Shown here piece after piece: positions 9,404-18,694 of a stretch of DNA of 64,000 bases. Under the pieces are notes generated by a model. The model searched no databases. It had not been told where the DNA came from and saw nothing but the letters and a program-made list of their open reading frames with translations. Origin of the DNA: Shewanella chilikensis (lineage in GTDB: Bacteria; Pseudomonadota; Gammaproteobacteria; Enterobacterales; Shewanellaceae). The position numbers were made by a program, and so were the translations under genes. The DNA lies in the NCBI RefSeq assembly GCF_002836945.1, contig NZ_NIJM01000017.1:23639-87638 (forward strand). Direction: 5' to 3'. Positions within the stretch are counted from its first letter, which is position 1. Every line of letters starts with the position of its first letter.

Positions 9404-11770
9404 TTAACGGGTCCAAATCCAGTTTTCGATATACTCAGGATCAACACCATTGGCCTTGATATAGTTTCTATGGTCAACCAAACGTTGCAGCATATCTGTG
9501 GTAATCGCTACGTGACGGGTCTCATCAATAACACCTTGCTGGAATAATTTGTAAGCCATATCTATTACCAGGTGATAACGAGAAGTACCGTTACGTACGC
9601 CCATATCAAATGGCGTGGTGGTTGAGCCTTCTTCTTCATAACCCTTAATTCTGAATCTATGGCTACCTTTGTAATCGAAGATCAGTTTTTTGATGGTGTT
9701 TGGATAACCGTGATAGTTAAATACCACACCTTTGTCTTCGGTAAATATCTCATCCATCAACCAAGGCTTTTCCTGGAATTTAAGGCTACCCAGACCACTG
9801 CTGTGTAATTCAGTGACGCTGACAAAGCGGATACGCACTCTTGGCAGTAATTCGCGGATTAATACCAATGCCGCCATACACTCCTGAGTGACATAGTCAC
9901 CACAACCTGCCAAGACGACATCCGGGTTTTCATCAGAGGCAAAATCCCACACCATTACACCTTCTTTGGCTTGTTTACGGGCCTCTTCAAGGCTCAGCCA
10001 TTGCGGCAGCTCTTTCTTACCGGCGACCAGAATATTCAACTTGTCACGGTCGGCGAAAGCTCGCTCTGTGTAAACCAAAGTGGTGTTGGCATCGGCTGGC
10101 AGGTAAGCCGAGATTATCTTGGGGTGTTTCTCAAGCATGGCCCCCAGGAAAGAAGGGTTCTGGTGAGAGTAACCGTTGTGATCCTGACGCTCCAGCAGAG
10201 AGGAGAGAACTACGTTACAGGCCGGCAGCGGCTTACGGAAGTGAACCCCTTGGCTGGCATAGACATACTTACAATATTGGTCGGCCATGGAAGACACTAC
10301 CTGAGAGAAGGATTCATAGGTAGGGAACATGGCGTGACGGCCGGTAACTGTGTAGCCGTGCATCATGCCGAACAGCAGGTTTTCAGATAACAGCTCCATG
10401 ACCCGACCATCACGGCTCATATCTTCATCCCAGCTTTCAATTGGCCATTGCCAGGCGCGATCTGTGGCTTCAAATACTGCTTGCAGCTGGTTGGAATAAG
10501 TTTCATCCGGGCTGAAGATCCGCAGGTTGCGCTGATCTTTATTGAGGCGGAAGGCTTCGCGCATCCACTGACCCATTTTCAGCATGGAGTAACCACGATG
10601 GCCTCTTGGGACTTCAGGGCCGTAGGCCAGCTTGGATAGGTCAGGATTGCTGAGGGCGCGCACCACTTCACCACCATAGCTCATCTTTTGACGGCCACAG
10701 CAGAGCTCCGCAGGGGGCAGCAGTGACTGGATGTCTTTGTCGAAGACAATCTGGTTCTGCTCGTTGATGGAGTAGAGTTCGGAGAACTTGTAGCTGTCGA
10801 GCCAGCCATCTAATGCGGCCAGATGACCTTTGTCGGTGGCACACTTATTGACAATTACCTGGTGAGACTCGCAGTTGCCTTCGAGTTTCTTGCCATCGTA
10901 TTCGGGAACACCTGTCCAGCCTTTTGCTGTACGCATCAGGATTACCGGCCAACGTGGCTTGACGACATCTTCGCCGTTGCGGGCACGTTTCTGAATATCG
11001 TTAATCATCTCATAAGCCGTATCCATCGCCTTGGTCATCTGCAGGTAGACATCTTCTTCCTGCTCGCTGTCCACTATGATGGGATGGTAACCCAGGCCTC
11101 TGAATTCAAGTTCCAGCTCTTCGTGGCTCATGCGTCCCATACGGGTAGGGCCGGAAATCTTGTAACCATTAATATGAACAATCGGCAGTATGGCACCGTT
11201 GGTGGCGGGAGAAACCAGGCGGTTGGCATACCAGGATGCAGCCAGTGGACCAGTTTCAGATTCGCCGTCACCGACAAGCACTGCGGCAATCAAGTCTGGA
11301 TTATCCAGCACCGCACCCCAGGCTACAGACAAGGAGTAGCCCAACTCACCCCCTTCAAGGATTTGTCCCGGAGCTTCGGGGTTGGCATGTGAAGGGTAAC
11401 CGTAAGCGGCGGAGAATTTACGGCAGATATCTTCAATACCGGTTTCGTTGTAGGGGATGGTTTCTGGATAGAAGTGGCTTAGAGAGCCTTCAAGGAAGAG
11501 GTTGGCCTGTACGGCGGGGAAACCGTGGCCCGGGCCAACCAGATAGAGGAACGGACGCTTGTGCTTGGTAATCAATCTGTTCACGTTAGCATATACAAAG
11601 TTGATCCCCGGGCAGGTTCCCCAATGGCCCAAGAGCCTTGGCTTTATATCACTGTGTTGTAACGGGCGTTTGTACAATACATTGTGCTTGAGGTAAATCT
11701 GTGAGGTTGCCAGGAAGTTAGTGGCCCGGACAAATTTCTTCAGTGCACCTATCTCTTGCTTTTGGGTCAT
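9404..11770 (-). CDS. xfp: Phosphoketolase (xylulose-5-phosphate/fructose-6-phosphate)
   Basis: Thiamine-diphosphate enzyme that splits xylulose 5-phosphate (and often fructose 6-phosphate) to acetyl phosphate plus a smaller sugar phosphate. Its 788 residues are full length. Family segments: LGHWGTCPGINFVYAN, LVGPGHGFPAVQANLFLEG, the TPP motif VGDGESETGPLAASW, HINGYKISGPTRMGRM, and DQYCKYVYASQG. Together with tal and pgi it would allow a bifid-like shunt giving acetyl phosphate without pyruvate oxidation. The start ATG follows GAGG by six bases. The long upstream region shared with the alanine symporter contains a CRP-type site. Confidence 0.96.
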   Translation of the reverse strand: MTQKQEIGALKKFVRATNFLATSQIYLKHNVLYKRPLQHSDIKPRLLGHWGTCPGINFVYANVNRLITKHKRPFLYLVGPGHGFPAVQANLFLEGSLSHFYPETIPYNETGIEDICRKFSAAYGYPSHANPEAPGQILEGGELGYSLSVAWGAVLDNPDLIAAVLVGDGESETGPLAASWYANRLVSPATNGAILPIVHINGYKISGPTRMGRMSHEELELEFRGLGYHPIIVDSEQEEDVYLQMTKAMDTAYEMINDIQKRARNGEDVVKPRWPVILMRTAKGWTGVPEYDGKKLEGNCESHQVIVNKCATDKGHLAALDGWLDSYKFSELYSINEQNQIVFDKDIQSLLPPAELCCGRQKMSYGGEVVRALSNPDLSKLAYGPEVPRGHRGYSMLKMGQWMREAFRLNKDQRNLRIFSPDETYSNQLQAVFEATDRAWQWPIESWDEDMSRDGRVMELLSENLLFGMMHGYTVTGRHAMFPTYESFSQVVSSMADQYCKYVYASQGVHFRKPLPACNVVLSSLLERQDHNGYSHQNPSFLGAMLEKHPKIISAYLPADANTTLVYTERAFADRDKLNILVAGKKELPQWLSLEEARKQAKEGVMVWDFASDENPDVVLAGCGDYVTQECMAALVLIRELLPRVRIRFVSVTELHSSGLGSLKFQEKPWLMDEIFTEDKGVVFNYHGYPNTIKKLIFDYKGSHRFRIKGYEEEGSTTTPFDMGVRNGTSRYHLVIDMAYKLFQQGVIDETRHVAITTDMLQRLVDHRNYIKANGVDPEYIENWIWTR

Positions 11771-12195
11771 ATCGTGCCTCGCTTGAGCTAGCTAAAAGTG
11801 AATCAGATTATCTTGTGGCTACTATATTTGTAGTTTTATTACAAAAACGTGCCAAACATCCAAGTTTTGAAAGTTTGTTTAGCTGGTGGTTTTTTTAGAA
11901 AATTCGTGTGACACCATTGTTGTTCAAGTTAAAACTCTAGTTTGTTCTGGTATTTTTATGGTGAATTTACTGTCGGTCGAGTGATTAAGTGTGATCTTGA
12001 TCACGCGGTAATTTCAAGTTCCTATGCTATTTTCTTCGCCCTCAAGCCCGGCCGGCATACCTTGGGGTATGTAGGATAATTCGAAAAGAAACTGGCCGAT
12101 GCTTATCCTTTTTCATTCAGGAAGGAATCTTAACCACAAACTTGGCGATATACCGTCAGAGATGGGCCAGGTTTGTCACGGGAAAGCTTACAATT
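11771..12195. other. Divergent intergenic region between xfp and the symporter
   Basis: About 425 bases without a credible gene. It separates two divergently transcribed metabolic genes and holds the CRP-type palindrome at 11990, plus AT-rich stretches suited to promoters on both strands. Short open frames here lack ribosome-binding sites. Confidence 0.6.
11990..12005. promoter_or_regulatory. Candidate CRP binding site
   Basis: TGTGATCTTGATCACG has the CRP half-sites TGTGA and TCACg separated by six bases. It is about 190 bases before the symporter start and 220 before the phosphoketolase start, so it could serve either promoter. Confidence 0.5.
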
Positions 12196-13686
12196 ATGAT
12201 AATAGAAACCATAGTCGATTTTTTGAACTCTCTGCTTTGGGGAAAACTATTGGTCTATGCCTTGGTGGGCGCTGGCTTGTACTTCACTCTAAGGCTTTTG
12301 TTCATTCAGCTCACTCACCTGGGGCATTCTGCCAAGGTGATGGCTACCAGTAGGCAGGGCTGTGACAGCGGCTTGTCTTCATTTCAGGTATTTTGTACCA
12401 GTATGGCCGCAAGAGTCGGTGCCGGTAATATGGCCGGGGTGGCCGTTGCCATAGGTGCAGGTGGCCCTGGTGCAGTTTTTTGGATGTGGCTCATCGCTCT
12501 GTTGGGTATGGCTACGGCCATGATTGAGTCTACTCTGGCTCAGATCTATAAAGTAAAAGATAAAGATGACCAGTTTCGTGGCGGTCCTTCTTATTATATG
12601 GAAAGGGGGCTTGGCCAGCGCTGGATGGGGATTCTTTTCTCCGTATTCTTGATCATCGCCTTTGGTTTGGTTTTCAATGCCGTTCAGGCCAATACCATTA
12701 CGGGGGCATTGGAAATTGTGTTTGATGTCAAAGAGGCTTACTGGTTTGACATTAAAGCAACTTATTGGATAGGTATTCTGCTGGTGATCACCAGTGGCTT
12801 GGTCATCATGGGTGGGCTGCGTAAAGTTGCGCGGGTATCCGAGGTAGTTGTACCTATTATGGCTTTTGCTTATATCTTGATCGCCTTGGTCGTTGTCGGG
12901 ATGAATATTGAGCAATTGCCGACCATTCTCAAACTGATAGTCAACAGCGCCTTCGGTTGGCAAGAGGCCGCTGCCGGTGGGGTGGCTTATACTGTGGCTC
13001 AGGCGATGCAGTCCGGGATCGCTCGTGGTTTGTTCTCTAACGAGGCGGGCATGGGGAGTGCTGCCAACGTCGCTGCCAGCGCCTCACCGACACCAAACCA
13101 TCCTGCCTCCCAGGGGTTTGTACAGATGATAGGGGTGTTTATGGACACTATTGTTATCTGTAGTGCAACAGCCGCAATAATTTTGCTGGCCGGTGATCTC
13201 AGCAGTGTTAATATCGGCGAGGGGGACAAAGGGATCCAACTGACAATAGCGGCATTGACCACTCATGTTGGAGATTGGGGTGGCTTTTTTGTGGCTTTTG
13301 CCATCTTACTGTTTTGTTTCACCTCAATAATCGCCAACTACTCTTATGCCGAAACCAATGTGCTGTTCCTTTCCAATAATAGCCGTAAGGTGTTGCCCCT
13401 GTTCCGCTTGTGTGTGCTAGGCATGGTGATGTTTGGAGCTGTGGCGAAAATAACCTTGGTATGGAATTTGGCCGATCTTTCCATGGGCTTGATGGCGACA
13501 GTCAACATCATTGCCTTGGTACTACTTTCCGGTATTGCCATGCGGGTGATTAATGATTACCGCGATCAGTTGAGTGAAGGCAAAGAACCTGTGTTTGACA
13601 AGAGCAAGTTTCCTGAGCTTGAAGAACATATTGAAGAGGGTATCTGGACCGGTGAACCTGTGGTTCGCAGTGACAAAGGCTGGTAA
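12196..13686 (+). CDS. Sodium:alanine symporter (AGCS family)
   Basis: Inner-membrane carrier that imports alanine or glycine with Na+. The 496-residue protein has about ten hydrophobic segments and the AGCS hallmarks SMAARVGAGNMAGVAVAIGAGGPGAVFWMW (split here as one loop and helix), GGPSYYMERGLG, and SGIARGLFSNEAGMGSAANVAASA. The ATG at MIIETIVDFL is chosen because it begins the first membrane segment; an upstream TTG in frame would add 18 polar residues with no matching Shine-Dalgarno. A terminator follows at 13717. Confidence 0.92.
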   Translation: MIIETIVDFLNSLLWGKLLVYALVGAGLYFTLRLLFIQLTHLGHSAKVMATSRQGCDSGLSSFQVFCTSMAARVGAGNMAGVAVAIGAGGPGAVFWMWLIALLGMATAMIESTLAQIYKVKDKDDQFRGGPSYYMERGLGQRWMGILFSVFLIIAFGLVFNAVQANTITGALEIVFDVKEAYWFDIKATYWIGILLVITSGLVIMGGLRKVARVSEVVVPIMAFAYILIALVVVGMNIEQLPTILKLIVNSAFGWQEAAAGGVAYTVAQAMQSGIARGLFSNEAGMGSAANVAASASPTPNHPASQGFVQMIGVFMDTIVICSATAAIILLAGDLSSVNIGEGDKGIQLTIAALTTHVGDWGGFFVAFAILLFCFTSIIANYSYAETNVLFLSNNSRKVLPLFRLCVLGMVMFGAVAKITLVWNLADLSMGLMATVNIIALVLLSGIAMRVINDYRDQLSEGKEPVFDKSKFPELEEHIEEGIWTGEPVVRSDKGW

Positions 13687-13716
13687 CTGAATCCGGCCCC
13701 AGATTGGGGCCATCGG

Positions 13717-13747
13717 AAAAACCACGCTATCAATGCGTGGTTTTTTT
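13717..13747 (+). terminator. Intrinsic terminator of the symporter gene
   Basis: Stem AAAAACCACGC / GCGTGGTTTTTTT with a seven-base loop, 30 bases after the stop codon. Confidence 0.87.
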
Positions 13748-13798
13748 ATTTACTGCCAGTATCATGGGCAGTTCTATACCAAATAAGACGGAGTGAAT

Positions 13799-14575
13799 AT
13801 GCTGATTTTGGTTTCACCGGCCAAGACGCTGGATTATGACAACCCGGCGGCGGTATCTGAATACAGCCTGCCACAGTTTCTCGAGCACAGCAGCGAGCTT
13901 ATTCAGGTTTGCCGGGATCTGACCCCAGCCAATATTGCTTCTTTGATGAAAGTCAGTGACAAAATTGCTGGCTTGAATGCCGCCAGATTCGCCGAGTGGC
14001 AGCCTGAATTCACCCCCGAGAATGCCAAGCAAGCACTCTATGCTTTCCGTGGTGACGTATACACAGGTCTGGATGCAGACAGCCTTGCCCCGGAAACGGT
14101 TGCTCGGGCTCAGCAGCATCTGCGTATTTTATCCGGACTCTATGGCCTCTTGAGGCCTCTGGACTTGATGCAAGCTTATCGGTTAGAAATGGGTACCTCT
14201 TTGGCTAATCCCAGGGGCAGTAACCTGTACGCCTTCTGGGGGAATATCATCACAGATGCCATTAATCAGGCATTGGCTCAGCAAGGGGATGATATTGTAG
14301 TGAATTTGGCGTCCAACGAGTACTTCAAGGCGGTTAAGCCCAAGCAGGTTGCCGGACGTATTATCACGCCGGTGTTCAAAGACTGCAAAAATGGTCAGTA
14401 TAAGGTAATAAGCTTCTACGCCAAGAAGGCCAGAGGCATGATGGCGCGCTACCTGTTGGAGCAAGAGGAACAGAGTCTGGAGCGATTAAAGGCATTTAAC
14501 AGCGCCGGCTATTATTACAGTGAAGCCGAGTCCAGCCCAGGCTCCCCTGTGTTTTTGCGGGAAGAACAGAGCTGA
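13799..14575 (+). CDS. yaaA: Peroxide stress protein YaaA
   Basis: A 258-residue protein of the YaaA/DUF328 family, the same length as the E. coli protein, which limits free iron and DNA damage during H2O2 stress. Recognisable stretches are [12 protein letters not shown] at the N-terminus, [33 protein letters not shown] and [11 protein letters not shown]. The start is the ATG five bases after GGAG; an in-frame GTG two codons upstream overlaps that site. Monocistronic, closed by a hairpin at 14603. Confidence 0.95.
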   Translation: MLILVSPAKTLDYDNPAAVSEYSLPQFLEHSSELIQVCRDLTPANIASLMKVSDKIAGLNAARFAEWQPEFTPENAKQALYAFRGDVYTGLDADSLAPETVARAQQHLRILSGLYGLLRPLDLMQAYRLEMGTSLANPRGSNLYAFWGNIITDAINQALAQQGDDIVVNLASNEYFKAVKPKQVAGRIITPVFKDCKNGQYKVISFYAKKARGMMARYLLEQEEQSLERLKAFNSAGYYYSEAESSPGSPVFLREEQS

Positions 14576-14602
14576 TACCCTTTCCCGCTATATAAAGATA
14601 AG

Positions 14603-14628
14603 AAAGCCGTTCATTATTGAACGGCTTT
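14603..14628. terminator. Intrinsic terminator between yaaA and the M28 peptidase
   Basis: Stem AAAGCCGTTCA / TGAACGGCTTTT with a four-base loop lying between two converging genes; probably used from both sides. Confidence 0.75.
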
Positions 14629-14648
14629 TGGCTTCTAAAGCGTGTGAT

Positions 14649-16052
14649 TTACTGTTTGGCAGGCAGCGGTCGCAGTTCCAGTTCTGACTGTGCCATCAAA
14701 TAGGCGAACTGGGCATAGGCCGCAACGTTTTGTGCCAGCGCCTTGGGATCTATCTTGTCCAGGGTATCGTTGGGGGTGTGGTGGTAGTCAAAGTAATCGG
14801 TACCATCCTGGCGCAGGGAGGCCACAGGAACGCCACTGGCCGGCAGCATGGAAACATCCGGGCCACCATAGGCGCTGTTGTCACCTGCGGCAACGCCGTT
14901 TCGCTGCATTACTTGGGTCAGTTGCTGTAGTTTGGGCAGCACTTGCTCATTGACCTGAAAGTCGATGCGATAGATAGGGCCAGCCCCGAAATCGGATTCG
15001 GCGGCGATATAGTGTTTATCCAGCTCTGCAGCGTGGGCCTTGGCATAAGCCTTACCACCAACCAAGCCTATCTCTTCGGCCGCATAGAGCACGACACGTA
15101 CTGTGCGTGCAGGTTTTTCCGGTAAATCCTGGATAAGCTTACCGGCAGCGGTGACAATCGCGACCCCGGCACCGTCATCTATGGCTCCCGTGCCTTCATC
15201 CCAGGAGTCCAGATGAGCGCCAATCAGCACGATTTCATCTGGCTTGCTGCTGCCGGTGACTTCGGCGATGACGTTATAGGAAATGGCACTGCCCTTGTTC
15301 TCGGGTGACATCTTTAAAGCGAGGGTGATATCGGCAGATCGCTTGAGCATGGCATTGACCAGATCCGCATCCGGCGCCGACATGGCCGCTGCCGGGATCC
15401 GCTTTAAGCCTTCTTCATAACGCATGGTGCCGGTATGGGCCATACGGTCATGATCTGTACCTATCGAACGGATAACTATCGCCAAGGCACCTTTTCGCGC
15501 GGCCTCTATTGCTCCTCGTGAGCGGCCACCTACGCTCTTGCCATAACCTTTACCTGTCTTGTGGCGCTCGGTTTTCTGATCGATAAAGACAATTTTCCCG
15601 GTAACATCATCAGGATTGGCTTCTTTAAGTGCAGCCAGGCTGTCGAAACGAACTATCTTGGCCGTGATCCCTTCTGCCGGAGTGGCCACACTACCTCCTA
15701 ATGCCGTGATAACCAGAGGCTGTTGGAAGGGGGCCACTATGCTGGCACTGGCTTCACCGCGTTCCCACACCGGGACTTCCACTGCTTCTTTATAAACACG
15801 GTCAAAACCCAGTGACTGCAGCTTTTTTTCCGCCCAGGCAACCGCCACAGCGTCTTTTGGGCTACCAGCCAGGCGAGGGCCAACTTCCACTGTTAAAGAT
15901 TCCACAATTTGAAAGCCGAGGTCAGAACCTAGGGCTTTTTGCTGCAATGATTCAGCAAGCAGTTGATTTGTATCGGAAGGTGAGGGGGATTGACAGCCAA
16001 TAAGTGATGAAATCAACAGTGGAAGTAACAGGGCGGTTCGATAGTTTTTCAT
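14649..16052 (-). CDS. M28-family metallopeptidase lipoprotein
   Basis: A 467-residue secreted zinc peptidase. The N-terminus has a lipoprotein signal with lipobox SLIGC (Cys20), then a PA-type insert (about 95-230) and the catalytic M28 domain. Zinc ligands appear in IGAHLDSWDEG (His, Asp), AIDDGAG (bridging Asp), AAEEIGLVGG (Glu pair), AESDFGAG (Asp) and DYHHTPNDT (His). Likely a periplasmic or surface aminopeptidase or carboxypeptidase that feeds peptide use. Its exact specificity cannot be read. Start ATG 16050-16052 on the minus strand. Confidence 0.9.
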   Translation of the reverse strand: MKNYRTALLLPLLISSLIGCQSPSPSDTNQLLAESLQQKALGSDLGFQIVESLTVEVGPRLAGSPKDAVAVAWAEKKLQSLGFDRVYKEAVEVPVWERGEASASIVAPFQQPLVITALGGSVATPAEGITAKIVRFDSLAALKEANPDDVTGKIVFIDQKTERHKTGKGYGKSVGGRSRGAIEAARKGALAIVIRSIGTDHDRMAHTGTMRYEEGLKRIPAAAMSAPDADLVNAMLKRSADITLALKMSPENKGSAISYNVIAEVTGSSKPDEIVLIGAHLDSWDEGTGAIDDGAGVAIVTAAGKLIQDLPEKPARTVRVVLYAAEEIGLVGGKAYAKAHAAELDKHYIAAESDFGAGPIYRIDFQVNEQVLPKLQQLTQVMQRNGVAAGDNSAYGGPDVSMLPASGVPVASLRQDGTDYFDYHHTPNDTLDKIDPKALAQNVAAYAQFAYLMAQSELELRPLPAKQ

Positions 16053-16187
16053 GTGTTTCCTTTGTTTTTATTAGGTATGTCCCATTTTTGAAAACAATCT
16101 AACAAAAAGTGTGCTTTATGTCCCGACTATCTCCGTAAGGCAAGGCTATATTAGGGACGGAGTTTGTATTAGGAGAATAGGCTCGTC

Positions 16188-16484
16188 ATGAATATTGAGT
16201 TGATGCAGCAGCGAGCGGACCATGCCGTCGTATTATTGAAGGCGCTGGCCAATGAGAGGCGTTTATTTATTCTGTGCTATCTCCTGAGTGAGGGAGAGAT
16301 GTGCGTTGGGGAAATGAACAAGAAACTGGGATTGAGTCAGTCGGCTTTGTCTCAGCATCTGGCTTGGTTGCGTAAAGACAATCTGGTGGCAACCCGCAAA
16401 GAAGCCCAGACAGTGTACTATTCGCTCAAGAGTGAAGAAGTGCGCGAAATCATCAAGCTGTTGAATAACATCTATTGTCATTGA
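16188..16484 (+). CDS. ArsR/SmtB-family transcriptional regulator
   Basis: A 98-residue winged-helix repressor. LKALANERRLFILCYLL is the typical first helix pair; LGLSQSALSQHLAWLRKDNLV is the recognition helix region; TVYYSL is the wing. Cys28 and Cys37 plus a C-terminal CH could bind a metal or act as thiol switches, but the classic ELCVC metal motif is absent (here EMCVGE). No obvious target operon is adjacent. Preceded by AGGAGAATAGG; closed by a terminator. Confidence 0.9.
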   Translation: MNIELMQQRADHAVVLLKALANERRLFILCYLLSEGEMCVGEMNKKLGLSQSALSQHLAWLRKDNLVATRKEAQTVYYSLKSEEVREIIKLLNNIYCH

Positions 16485-16504
16485 TGTTATTGAATTTCAG
16501 ATAT

Positions 16505-16533
16505 AAAAAAACCGGCAAATGCCGGTTTTTTTT
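16505..16533. terminator. Bidirectional intrinsic terminator (arsR-type gene / rpsT)
   Basis: Stem AAAAACCGGC / GCCGGTTTTT with an AAAT loop between two converging genes. Confidence 0.85.
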
Positions 16534-16547
16534 ATGCTTGTATCGAA

Positions 16548-16814
16548 TTAAGCAGCCAGTGCTTTGATACGAGCGTTCAGACGAGCCTTATGACGGGCAG
16601 CCTTGTTCTTGTGGATCAGGCCTTTGGTTGCCATACGGTCAAGAATGGGTTGTGCAACAGCGAAAGCTTCAGTAGCCGCTTTGTGATCGCCAGCTTTGAT
16701 AGCAGCGATAACTTTTTTCACGTAGGTACGCAACATAGAGCGACGGCTAGCGTTGTGTTGACGACGCTTTTCTGATTGAAGCGCGCGCTTCTTTGCAGTC
16801 TTGCTATTAGCCAA
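16548..16814 (-). CDS. rpsT: 30S ribosomal protein S20
   Basis: Primary 16S rRNA-binding protein of 88 residues, nearly all helix and very basic ([20 protein letters not shown]...). The reading frame begins with TTG seven bases after GGAG; the ATG 66 bases upstream gives a non-homologous extension. A UUG start is also used by E. coli rpsT, where it is tied to translational self-control, so the same mechanism is plausible. Transcribed away from murJ. Confidence 0.97.
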   Translation of the reverse strand: MANSKTAKKRALQSEKRRQHNASRRSMLRTYVKKVIAAIKAGDHKAATEAFAVAQPILDRMATKGLIHKNKAARHKARLNARIKALAA

Positions 16815-17069
16815 GGTGCAACTCCTAAAAACTGGATTTGATACTTTTAAAGGCCGAGGAGAATGCCCGGTTTTCGCCACTTTGTCAATGACAATGATTG
16901 AATATCCATCATAAAGATAAATTAATCCAACCTGATTTGGCTATCCTCAACCCAACTCGTGTAAGATGTGGCGCAATTCTACCAGCAATTGCTGGCATGT
17001 GACAGAGCTTAAGTGGAATTTTTGAGACTTGTCGCCGTTTATGGCGGCCTGAGTCTTCTGGGGGAATAT

Positions 17070-18629
17070 TTGAGCAAAAAATTGGTACGGTCCGGCGCCA
17101 TTGTCAGCGTCATGACCTTGATTTCCCGTGTGTTGGGATTAATACGGGATGTGGTAGTCGCCAACTTGATGGGCGCAGGCAGCAGTGCCGATGTGTTCTT
17201 TTTTGCCAATAAGATCCCTAACTTTTTGCGGCGATTGTTTGCTGAGGGTGCCTTTGCTCAGGCCTTTGTACCTGTATTGACTCAATATCAGGAGAAAGAG
17301 TCCAGCGAAGAAGTCAAAATCTTATTATCAAAGGTTGCCGGTACCTTGGGGTTATTGGTGACAATAGTGACCCTGATTGGGGTTCTGGCTTCGCCAATAC
17401 TGACGGCTTTGTTCGGTGCCGGCTGGTTTATGGCCTGGGTTAATGGTGAGCCTGACGGCGCCAAGTTTGAACTGGCCTCGTTAATGTTGAAGATTACCTT
17501 TCCCTATCTATGGTTTATCACTTTCACCGCCTTGGCCGGCTCGATTCTCAATACCCGGGGCCGCTTTGCCGTTTCAGCTTTTACCCCGGTATTTCTCAAT
17601 GTTGCCATTATCGCTGCAGCCCTGTGGTTGAGCCCCACCCTTGATAAGCCTGAAATAGGTTTGGCCTGGGGGGTGTTCTTTGGTGGTGTGATTCAGTTTT
17701 TGTTTCAAATTCCTTTTCTGCTGCAGGAAAAAGCGTTGGTCAAGCCCTCATGGGGCTGGAATCATCCCGGGGTGGTCAAAATCCGTACTCTGATGATCCC
17801 GGCATTATTTGGGGTTTCTGTGTCGCAAATTAACCTGCTGCTGGACACTTTTATCGCCAGTTTTTTGGTCACAGGTTCCATCAGTTGGCTCTATTATTCT
17901 GACCGCTTGTTGGAGTTTCCGCTGGGGTTATTTGGTATCGCCATTGCCACAGTTATTTTGCCTGCCTTGTCCAAAAAACATGTCAATGCCGAGGGTGAGG
18001 GCTTTGGTCGCACCATGGATTGGGGGATTCGCGCCATTCTGCTGCTGGGTTTACCGGCCATGATGGGGCTGATTGTATTGGCTCAGCCCATGTTGATGGT
18101 GCTTTTTATGCGTGGCGCTTTTAGCATTAGTGACGTGGAAATGGCTTCCTATTCTCTGGTGGCCTACGGCACAGGTTTGTTGAGTTTTATGCTGATCAAG
18201 GTGCTGGCGCCCGGATATTATGCCCGTCAGGACACTAAGACACCTGTGCGTTATGGCATCATTGCTATGGTTAGCAACATGGGTTTCAATATTATTTTTG
18301 CGGTGCCATTTGGGTATGTAGGACTGGCGATCGCCACTTCGCTGTCTGCTTTACTTAACGCCGCCCTGTTATATCGAGGTTTGCACCTGGCTGGTGTATA
18401 TAGAGTTAGTAGGCAAACTATTATCTTTTTTATCAAGACTTTATTGGCAACAGCGGCAATGGTTTGCCTGCTGATCTATTTTTCACCAGAGCAGGCTCAA
18501 TGGCTTGAGTGGTCATTTATTGAGCGAGTTAGTCATCTGTTTTCCCTGATACTCGGCGGTGCTTTAGGGTACTTTATGGCACTGGTACTACTTGGGATCC
18601 GTCCGTGGCGGCTCAAAGCCCGGAACTGA
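17070..18629 (+). CDS. murJ: Lipid II flippase MurJ
   Basis: Inner-membrane flippase of the MOP superfamily that moves lipid II across the membrane for peptidoglycan synthesis. About 519 residues and 14 membrane segments. Family stretches: TLISRVLGLIRDVVVA, the Asp/Arg-containing ADVFFFANKIPNFLRR, and EGAFAQAFVPV. The start is taken at TTG before SKKLVRSG, preceded by GGGGGA; a GTG 19 codons upstream is possible but extends beyond the usual N-terminus. First gene of the conserved murJ-ribF-ileS-lspA-fkpB-ispH run. Confidence 0.93.
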   Translation: MSKKLVRSGAIVSVMTLISRVLGLIRDVVVANLMGAGSSADVFFFANKIPNFLRRLFAEGAFAQAFVPVLTQYQEKESSEEVKILLSKVAGTLGLLVTIVTLIGVLASPILTALFGAGWFMAWVNGEPDGAKFELASLMLKITFPYLWFITFTALAGSILNTRGRFAVSAFTPVFLNVAIIAAALWLSPTLDKPEIGLAWGVFFGGVIQFLFQIPFLLQEKALVKPSWGWNHPGVVKIRTLMIPALFGVSVSQINLLLDTFIASFLVTGSISWLYYSDRLLEFPLGLFGIAIATVILPALSKKHVNAEGEGFGRTMDWGIRAILLLGLPAMMGLIVLAQPMLMVLFMRGAFSISDVEMASYSLVAYGTGLLSFMLIKVLAPGYYARQDTKTPVRYGIIAMVSNMGFNIIFAVPFGYVGLAIATSLSALLNAALLYRGLHLAGVYRVSRQTIIFFIKTLLATAAMVCLLIYFSPEQAQWLEWSFIERVSHLFSLILGGALGYFMALVLLGIRPWRLKARN

Positions 18630-18694
18630 GGGCTGATTCTGCTGCCGAGCTGTTATATAATCCGCCAATTTACGTTTGAGCAGTCATTGATTTC

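Noticed and set aside
12142..12195. N-terminal extension of the alanine symporter from TTG
   Set aside because: Adds 18 polar residues ahead of the first helix and lacks a ribosome-binding site.
16815..16880. Longer rpsT frame starting at an upstream ATG
   Set aside because: The extension does not resemble S20; the TTG with GGAG gives the exact family N-terminus.
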